From NCBI GenBank assembly GCA_024998595.1, contig JACOEK010000004.1, positions 248,001-312,000 of the forward strand: a stretch of 64,000 nucleotides of DNA, read 5' to 3'. Of the stretch, positions 58,541 to 64,000 are shown piece by piece. This stretch comes from Nitrospira sp. GTDB lineage: Bacteria; Nitrospirota; Nitrospiria; Nitrospirales; Nitrospiraceae. A program made the translations under genes and the position numbers. A model generated the notes under the pieces. That model was not told the DNA's origin and made no database searches. It saw only the letters and a list, made by a program, of their open reading frames with translations. Each line of letters begins with the position of its first letter. Position 1 is the first letter of the stretch.

Positions 58541-59905
58541 ATGGTTGAAGTTCCAGTTAAGCTGTATCTCGATAAAGTGCTGAAGACAGCCCGTGACGCG
58601 GTGCGACCAACCTCGCTGCTCTCCGGTCCCGTGCGGGACAAGGCGCTGCGTGGCATGGCCTTATCCATTACGGAAGCGGAGGAGTCCATCCTGGTCGCGA
58701 ACGAAAAGGATGTGGATGCGGTCGGAAAGTCGATGATTGGATACGAAAACCGGGAGCGGGTGCGTGACGCCGTGGCCAGAATTCGTATGACGGCCGATGA
58801 CGTCAAGGCTCTCGCGGATCGATTGCACCACATTGCTGATCTCCCGGATCCGCTCGGTGAGGTGTTGGGGCGTCACGAGGAGCCGAACGGTCTCCAGGTC
58901 AGCCGGGTACGCGTCCCGATCGGCGTGATCGGCATCGTCTCGGAGCTGTCGCCGCTGGAAACGATTGATGCGCTGGCGCTCTGCCTGAAGTCGGGCAACG
59001 TCTGTGTGTTCCGCGGCTCGCCGGATTGGACCCATACACAGCAGGTCATTGCGGCTGGTCTTGCGAAGGCCATGCATGACGCAGGAATTCCCAAGGGCGC
59101 TTGTACCATCATCGATCGGCAGGAAAAGGAGGCGGCCCTGGAACTGATTAAGTCCGGCAAAGCCTTGGATGCGATTATTCCACGCGGCGGCGCAGGACTC
59201 CGGAAGGTGGTGCAGGAACAAGCCAAGATGCCGATCCTCTGTCACGACGGTGGGATTACGCACGTCTATATCGACGATGATGTGGAAATCCCCCTGGCGC
59301 AAAACATTGTGGTGAACTCCAAGGTGCAGAATCCCTCGGCGCCCAATTCGGTGGATACGCTGCTGGTCCATCAGGGGATCGCGCGCCCGCTGTTGTCGGC
59401 GCTGATCCTTCGACTGCTGGATGAATTCAAAATCGACATTTACGGCTGCCCGAAAACCGTGTCCTTGATGGGTCAGATGCTCATGACGGGTCACAAGGCG
59501 GTCAAGCCGGCGCAAGAGTCGGATTGGAACAAGCAATTTCAGGGACCCAGCATGGCCATCAAGATGGTGCCGGGCTTCGAAGAGGCGCTGGCGCATATTG
59601 CACAGCACGGTCCGAGCCATACTTGCGTCATCGTGACGAAGTCGTATGAATCCGCCATGCGGTTCAGCAGAGAAGTGGATGCCGGGTCGGTCCTGGTCAA
59701 TGCCTCGTCCCGATTGAACGCCGGCGACAGCCTGGGGTTCGGCGCGGATATTGGGTTGAGTTCCGCGCGCCACCATGCGCGAGGGCCGATCGGCTTAAAC
59801 CAACTCACCTGTGAAAAGTATGTGGTATTCGGCAGCGGGCAACTCCGGCATCCGCATCCGGTTCCGTTGGCCTATGAAGATGCCATCATGCTCAAGCGGC
59901 CGTAA
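58541..59905 (+). CDS. ProA-like protein lacking the catalytic cysteine
   Basis: 454 aa from MVEVPVKLYLD, about 35 longer than typical ProA. It aligns throughout with gamma-glutamyl phosphate reductase: RVPIGVIGIVSE near residue 125, VFRGSPDWTHTQQVI, IPRGGAGLRKVVQEQ near 210, and RLNAGDSLGFGADIGLSSARHHARGP near the end. At the active site, where ProA reads PxxCNxxETLLV, this protein reads NPSAPNSVDTLLV, so the nucleophilic Cys is Pro; the usual Cys in the GICHVYVD-type motif is Thr. Classical activity is thus unlikely. Whether another proA exists in the genome cannot be seen here. Confidence 0.8.
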   Translation: MVEVPVKLYLDKVLKTARDAVRPTSLLSGPVRDKALRGMALSITEAEESILVANEKDVDAVGKSMIGYENRERVRDAVARIRMTADDVKALADRLHHIADLPDPLGEVLGRHEEPNGLQVSRVRVPIGVIGIVSELSPLETIDALALCLKSGNVCVFRGSPDWTHTQQVIAAGLAKAMHDAGIPKGACTIIDRQEKEAALELIKSGKALDAIIPRGGAGLRKVVQEQAKMPILCHDGGITHVYIDDDVEIPLAQNIVVNSKVQNPSAPNSVDTLLVHQGIARPLLSALILRLLDEFKIDIYGCPKTVSLMGQMLMTGHKAVKPAQESDWNKQFQGPSMAIKMVPGFEEALAHIAQHGPSHTCVIVTKSYESAMRFSREVDAGSVLVNASSRLNAGDSLGFGADIGLSSARHHARGPIGLNQLTCEKYVVFGSGQLRHPHPVPLAYEDAIMLKRP

Positions 59906-59943
59906 CGCACGTATCGCGATGGCTCTCCCGGCAAGAGGATCTT

Positions 59944-61170
59944 GTGGCCGGTGACCGGAACGATGAGATTGAAACGGCCCTGCACAAGCATCTCGCCTGG
60001 TGGGGGCTCCGGCACATCGAATCCGATGCCGCCTACTTTGCGTGGCAGCGCGAGGTCTTCACTCCAGAAGACTTCGCCGCGCTGCACCGGTCTATCGAAG
60101 CCAAACGAGCGGCGGCCAGCGGATCGTCCGCGGAAATCGCCTTTTACGATTTGACGGCGCAGTCCCGATTCATTCCCGCCCTTTACAGTCAACGCTACGA
60201 ATATTATATCGAGGTCGGGTCTCGGATTGCCGCTCAGTTGGAGAGCGCACAGACCATCCTGGATGCCGGTTGTGGCATCGGCCTCCTTACGACCTTCTAT
60301 GCCAAGCACTGTCCCGACGCGTCGGTTGTGGGCATCGATCGTTCACCCGTTTCCATCGCCCTTGCGCGACAGCGGGCACATGACCTTGGACTGACTAACG
60401 TCTGTTTCGAATGCGTCGATTTGGATCAACAGGTTCCCGCCGAGAAGTTTGACGTGATTGTGGCGACACATGTCTTGCTCCAAGCCGAGCAGGATCCTGG
60501 GCTTCCCAGCTGCGACTGGCAGGATTTCAAACGAGCGTTGGATGTCCACGCCCAACAAACGTTTGAACAGCGGACTGGGCTGGGGCTACGGTTGGATCGG
60601 CTTGGCGGCGCGCTTGCATCACATGGTCGAATGATCGTGTTCGAAAAGACCAGGCAACTCGCGCGACGGATTCCCTTCCAACGGGCGCTGGCGGCTCGCG
60701 GCCTGATGCTGCTCCTACCACCTGAACCGATCCGGTATCGCTCGATCGAAGAGGTGACCGATGACGGACCTCTGTATGTCACCGGATTGGCTCCATCATC
60801 GAATGTCCTGCCGTGGGCTGAGTCACCCGAGCCGGATGGTGTCCCTCCACTCAATGTGGAGCAGCTGCGCTCCGTTCGAGCAGACCAGGATCAGCCGTTG
60901 TACGAAAACCATGGGACCTCCGCGCAGCAGGCTTGGCTCAATCTTCCCACGAAACAAGTTGTGGATCAGGTTACCAGGACAGAGGCGGATGGACGGCAGC
61001 TGCATGTGGAATGGGGGCGGGCAGGGGAGTTTGTCTATCTCTATTGCGCGAACACCTTCGACCAGAGGCAACTGGTCGTCATCGAACCGGCCCGGGCGGC
61101 AATGGTAGAAACCTATTACCGGGAAATTCTCGGCGAGCAATCCACGAGCACACAGGGGGCACTGGGATGA
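59944..61170 (+). CDS. SAM-dependent methyltransferase
   Basis: 408 aa from a GTG preceded by AAGAGGATCTT. Class I methyltransferase core at about residues 95-200: ILDAGCGIGLLTTFYAKH (motif I), VVGIDRSPVSIALARQRA (motif II) and FDVIVATHVLLQAEQD. The flanking regions are unique; the last 100 residues form a strand-rich module (LHVEWGRAGEFVYLYCANTF). The stop overlaps the start of the nucleotidyltransferase gene, so they are probably one pathway. Substrate unknown. Confidence 0.75.
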   Translation: MAGDRNDEIETALHKHLAWWGLRHIESDAAYFAWQREVFTPEDFAALHRSIEAKRAAASGSSAEIAFYDLTAQSRFIPALYSQRYEYYIEVGSRIAAQLESAQTILDAGCGIGLLTTFYAKHCPDASVVGIDRSPVSIALARQRAHDLGLTNVCFECVDLDQQVPAEKFDVIVATHVLLQAEQDPGLPSCDWQDFKRALDVHAQQTFEQRTGLGLRLDRLGGALASHGRMIVFEKTRQLARRIPFQRALAARGLMLLLPPEPIRYRSIEEVTDDGPLYVTGLAPSSNVLPWAESPEPDGVPPLNVEQLRSVRADQDQPLYENHGTSAQQAWLNLPTKQVVDQVTRTEADGRQLHVEWGRAGEFVYLYCANTFDQRQLVVIEPARAAMVETYYREILGEQSTSTQGALG

Positions 61171-62015
61171 AGGATGCGGGTGGCCCACCAAAGGTTTCTC
61201 TCCCGATCCCGTTCGAAGTGGTGGGACTCGTGCCGGCGGCCGGAATGGCCACACGTCTCCAGCCGTTTCCTTGCAGCAAGGAAATCTACCCCGTCGGGTT
61301 CGCGATTGATGCAAAAACGGGCAAGCCTCGGCCGAAAGTGGCGGCACACTACTTACTGGAAAAATTCAGGGTGGCTGGAATCACGAAGACCTTCCTCGTG
61401 ATCAAGGAGGGTAAATGGGACATTCCCAACTATTTCCGTGAGGGCAATCTGGTCGGCCTGTCACTGGCCTATGTCGTGATCGCCGGGTCGCTGGGACCAC
61501 CAGATACCTTGGACCGTGCCTATCCGTTCATCGAGGCGAAGCGCGTCGCCTTCGGGTTTCCGGATATTCTGTTCGGGCCAGAGGATGCCTATCGCCAATT
61601 GATTGCGCAGCAGGAGCAGACTGGAGCCGACGTGGTGTTGGGCCTGCATGAGATCGAAGATCCACGTGTCTGGGATATGGTGGACTGTGACGAAGCAGGC
61701 TGCGTGCGGAACCTCGTCATGAAACCAGCCTCAACGAACCTCACTTACGGCTGGTGCTGCGCCGTCTGGACGCCGGCGTTCACGGAGTTTCTCCACTCGT
61801 TTCTTCGGGCCGATGAGACCAGACGCAATCTCGATCGGCTCGCGAGCAAGGCCAACGACTCGGGTGGGGATCTGGCCGTCGGGGTCGTCTTCCAGGCTGC
61901 CTTGAAGGCCGGTCTCTCGATCCATAGCGTCAAGTTTCCCGGCGAACGTTACCTGGATATCGGCACACCGGAAAACCTGGCCAAGGCCGTTCGTCAATTT
62001 TCCCAGCTCGAATAA
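61167..62015 (+). CDS. Sugar-phosphate nucleotidyltransferase family protein
   Basis: 282 aa from the ATG in an ATGA overlap. N-terminal GLVPAAGMATRLQPFPCSKEIYPVGF is the nucleotide-binding signature of RmlA/GalU-type enzymes; ADVVLGLHEIEDPRVWDMVDCDE near residue 155 and GERYLDIGTPENLAKAV near 262 follow the family pattern. The sugar is unknown. Coupled to the methyltransferase upstream, suggesting synthesis of a modified surface sugar. Confidence 0.82.
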   Translation: MKDAGGPPKVSLPIPFEVVGLVPAAGMATRLQPFPCSKEIYPVGFAIDAKTGKPRPKVAAHYLLEKFRVAGITKTFLVIKEGKWDIPNYFREGNLVGLSLAYVVIAGSLGPPDTLDRAYPFIEAKRVAFGFPDILFGPEDAYRQLIAQQEQTGADVVLGLHEIEDPRVWDMVDCDEAGCVRNLVMKPASTNLTYGWCCAVWTPAFTEFLHSFLRADETRRNLDRLASKANDSGGDLAVGVVFQAALKAGLSIHSVKFPGERYLDIGTPENLAKAVRQFSQLE

Positions 62016-62028
62016 TCGTCGCCCTTGT

Positions 62029-63939
62029 CTACGGATAGGCCGTGAGAATACGCTCGGCCGCCCTGAGGCGTTCCTGTCCTGCCTTGTCTTTGAATTGCTT
62101 TCGACAGCTTGCACAGAACGTGAGACGCCCGGCGATCGAACGAATGTCCCGCTGATCATTGTAGAAGAGGGGGCAGTCGGCCGGTCCCACCCGCCGGGGA
62201 TGCGGCGGGATGCCCGCGACGACCGCCGCCGCCAGGTGCGCCATCATGCGTTCGACTGTGAATTCCCGTTCGTTCAGCTGTTCAAGCAACCCGAAGGTCG
62301 AGGTCACGATAAGCGGGTCCCGCCGCCAATAGTAGAGGTACCTCGTCCGCGCGTCCTTCATCGGAAAATTGATCATGCAGATGAGCACATCCACGCCCAA
62401 TTCTTTGGGTTTGTCTTTCAAGCGGTCGTAGAGCGTTTCGGCCACGACAAATGCCTGATCCTTTTCCTGCTCTCGCCGCCAGATGCCGATCGGGGCAGGA
62501 AATGACACGGTTTCAAAAGCGTATTGGTCTTGGGCCTTGGTGAGACGCTCGCAGATTTCCGGTAAGTGAGGAATCATGCGATGCGCATTCCAAATCCCGA
62601 TCTTCGTTCGGTCTTCCACCGCACGCCGACGCTGGCGTACGGCCGCCCTGCGGGTTCGCTCATACCCGGCTGCCGTGCGCGGCACACAAAGTCGTTGTGC
62701 TGGGTTCCGCGCAAAGACGACGGGTACCGCCCAGTCGATCGCTTCGCCGGCGATGGAGTAGTTGACTGATACGCGGGCCTCGCGGGCCGCATCGCCGATG
62801 GTATGTCCCATGGCCAGGGCCCAGTAAAAATGTCGGGAGAAGGCGGTGGCGGATACGTCCAGGACCGGATATTGATTGGCGACGACGGCAGGTACTCCGC
62901 CCGCAATCAGCGCTTGCGCTACCCCGCGACTGAAATCCTGGCGCCCGCCGCGGCCGGTTTCGCACGCGTTTAAGCAAACCAGGCGTATACCGCGTCGGCA
63001 GACGATCTGACGCAGCGTGGAGGAATCCAATCGTTGCTCGCCGCCGTCTTGATTCTCGAAGATCAAATATCCGCAGTCGCTTTGTTCGTTGTATTCCCCG
63101 TGGCCGATAAAATGCAGCACGTCGATCGGGGCGGCCGCAGATTCCAACGCCCGGTGCAAGAGTTCCGGCGTCGCATCGAGCAGGAGTTCGACCTCGGCCA
63201 GCCCTGCGTCGAGCAGGCGGCGGAATCCGCTGCGAATGACGTCCGCTTCTTCTTCCACCGATAAGGCGCCGAGGCCCAGCGGCTGAGCGACCACGACGAG
63301 GATTCGCATGGTGAGTCGGGCCGGAATGCGTTCGGCTGGAATGGCCGTGAGCACGTTACGCGTGAAGTTGACTTCTTCCAGCGCGAGAAAGGTGCGTCGA
63401 TCAGGATCGTAAATGAATTCCCACGACTGGTCGGCGATCCAGCCGATATCGGAGGTGAAAATCAGGTTCAGTCGCTGACTCACCTGCTCCGATCGGGCCG
63501 CGTCATAGAGTCGGCGAACTTGTCCTGGAAACAGCGCGGTGAAGAGCGCACTGCCCATCTGCTGCAGTGCGGACTCGTCCGGGAGTTGCGGGTAGGCGGG
63601 GTCTCCATTGATGTAGCCGTGAATGTGCGCCTGTCCAGCCTTGATTTGAGCCCACTGCGTGGGCGTGTCGTCCGTAGCGGACCGGCGAGCAGTGGCCGTC
63701 GTTTTGCGCGTGCCGCCGGTGTGCAGGTGTTCCATGACGCGGGCATTCCGGAATGTGGCGATGAGTTGAGCCTCGTCAGAGCCTTCCTTGGGAGCGATCA
63801 ACGCAATATGAAAGACATCGTCCGGTTCGGCATAGGGCGCGAGAGTGGTGACGGGCGGATTCACCTGCGGCGCGGGAAGGGTCGGTCTGCTTGTCGGTGG
63901 TTCGTCTCGGCGTTCGGCCGGAAGATTGGTGGGCGGCAT
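62029..63939 (-). CDS. CHAT protease-like protein with a degenerate archaemetzincin-like tail
   Basis: 636 aa from the first ATG; the frame stays open to the window edge and encodes protein-like residues (IELDHDLPSGRR), so the true start may lie outside. CHAT (caspase-like) core at about residues 150-400: IDVLHFIGHGEY has the catalytic His, and IRLVCLNACETGRGG the catalytic Cys. The last 210 residues (from GIWNAHRMIPHLPEI) resemble archaemetzincins, ending in CPLFYND and FCASCRKQF, like the Cys-rich zinc knuckle of that family, but the HExxH metal motif is replaced (MMAHLAAAV). A peptidase with a binding-only appendage is the inference. Confidence 0.72.
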   Translation of the reverse strand: MPPTNLPAERRDEPPTSRPTLPAPQVNPPVTTLAPYAEPDDVFHIALIAPKEGSDEAQLIATFRNARVMEHLHTGGTRKTTATARRSATDDTPTQWAQIKAGQAHIHGYINGDPAYPQLPDESALQQMGSALFTALFPGQVRRLYDAARSEQVSQRLNLIFTSDIGWIADQSWEFIYDPDRRTFLALEEVNFTRNVLTAIPAERIPARLTMRILVVVAQPLGLGALSVEEEADVIRSGFRRLLDAGLAEVELLLDATPELLHRALESAAAPIDVLHFIGHGEYNEQSDCGYLIFENQDGGEQRLDSSTLRQIVCRRGIRLVCLNACETGRGGRQDFSRGVAQALIAGGVPAVVANQYPVLDVSATAFSRHFYWALAMGHTIGDAAREARVSVNYSIAGEAIDWAVPVVFARNPAQRLCVPRTAAGYERTRRAAVRQRRRAVEDRTKIGIWNAHRMIPHLPEICERLTKAQDQYAFETVSFPAPIGIWRREQEKDQAFVVAETLYDRLKDKPKELGVDVLICMINFPMKDARTRYLYYWRRDPLIVTSTFGLLEQLNEREFTVERMMAHLAAAVVAGIPPHPRRVGPADCPLFYNDQRDIRSIAGRLTFCASCRKQFKDKAGQERLRAAERILTAYP

Positions 63940-64000
63940 TTTCAGCAGAGCCGCGCCTCGCCGCCGTCCTGACGGCAGGTCGTGATCGAGTTCGATCGGG

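Noticed and set aside
58661-59776. 371-codon minus-strand frame opposite the proA-like gene
   Set aside because: The plus-strand ProA alignment covers the entire interval, and the reverse product is His/Arg-rich and featureless.
1-64000. CRISPR arrays, insertion sequences or rRNA genes
   Set aside because: Read through by eye; no regularly spaced short repeats, no transposase-like ORF and no rRNA sequence were found.

Overview
The window is GC-rich bacterial chromosomal DNA carrying most of an integrated tailed phage (positions 1 to about 39.8 kb), followed by about 24 kb of host genes. Nothing in the sequence names the host. My best guess is a Nitrospira-like member of the Nitrospirota, from the GC-rich, densely packed genes and the kind of host genes present (OmpH/Skp, HD-GYP, DUF362, CHAT, NTT-type transporter). 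That is an inference. The phage has lambda-like siphovirus logic: a gpW-type connector, a lambda-type portal, a protease with a nested scaffold, a Mu gpT-like capsid, a tail tube, frameshifted G/GT chaperones and a long tape measure. Terminase and attL lie to the left of the window.

Phage layout. 0-0.5 kb: two tiny genes behind a LexA-like operator, closed by a strong terminator. 0.56-14.5 kb: head and tail morphogenesis, plus strand, almost every gene overlapping the next. 14.5-26.7 kb: adsorption region, which is unusual because eight of its products begin with a Sec or lipoprotein signal peptide. It holds a beta-helix tail spike, a lectin-like protein, FN3 and Pro-rich proteins, two SGNH hydrolases, a 20-residue-repeat protein and a membrane-anchored fibre. 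26.7-28.7 kb: lysis module (micro-ORF with a Tat motif, SleB-like endolysin, holin candidates, nested Rz/Rz1-like pair). 28.7-30.7 kb: minus-strand accessory cassette with a lipoprotein, a secreted protein and an exported thermonuclease-like protein, plus a regulator-like gene. 30.8-38.6 kb: early region read from a consensus promoter with a built-in operator, encoding ribbon-helix-helix proteins, replication protein, RusA, HD phosphohydrolase and excisionase. 38.6-39.9 kb: tyrosine integrase reading into tRNA-Phe, the likely attachment site.

Host part. tRNA-Phe, tRNA-Ser(GCU), a 2.4-kb AT-richer stretch with few credible genes, then tRNA-Ser(UGA) 22 bases downstream of serS on the same strand. 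Next come a radical SAM protein with a rhodanese and a Tat-exported DUF362 protein; OmpH; a HEAT-repeat/HD-GYP pair; an SGNH hydrolase with a thioredoxin; the oxidative pentose-phosphate genes zwf and gnd; threonine aldolase; an NTT-like transporter; a ProA homologue whose catalytic cysteine is replaced; a methyltransferase with a sugar nucleotidyltransferase; and a CHAT protease-like protein whose C-terminus resembles a degenerate archaemetzincin.

The least expected features are the export-signal cassette inside a phage structural region, the exported-nuclease cassette, the ProA paralogue without its cysteine and the CHAT fusion.
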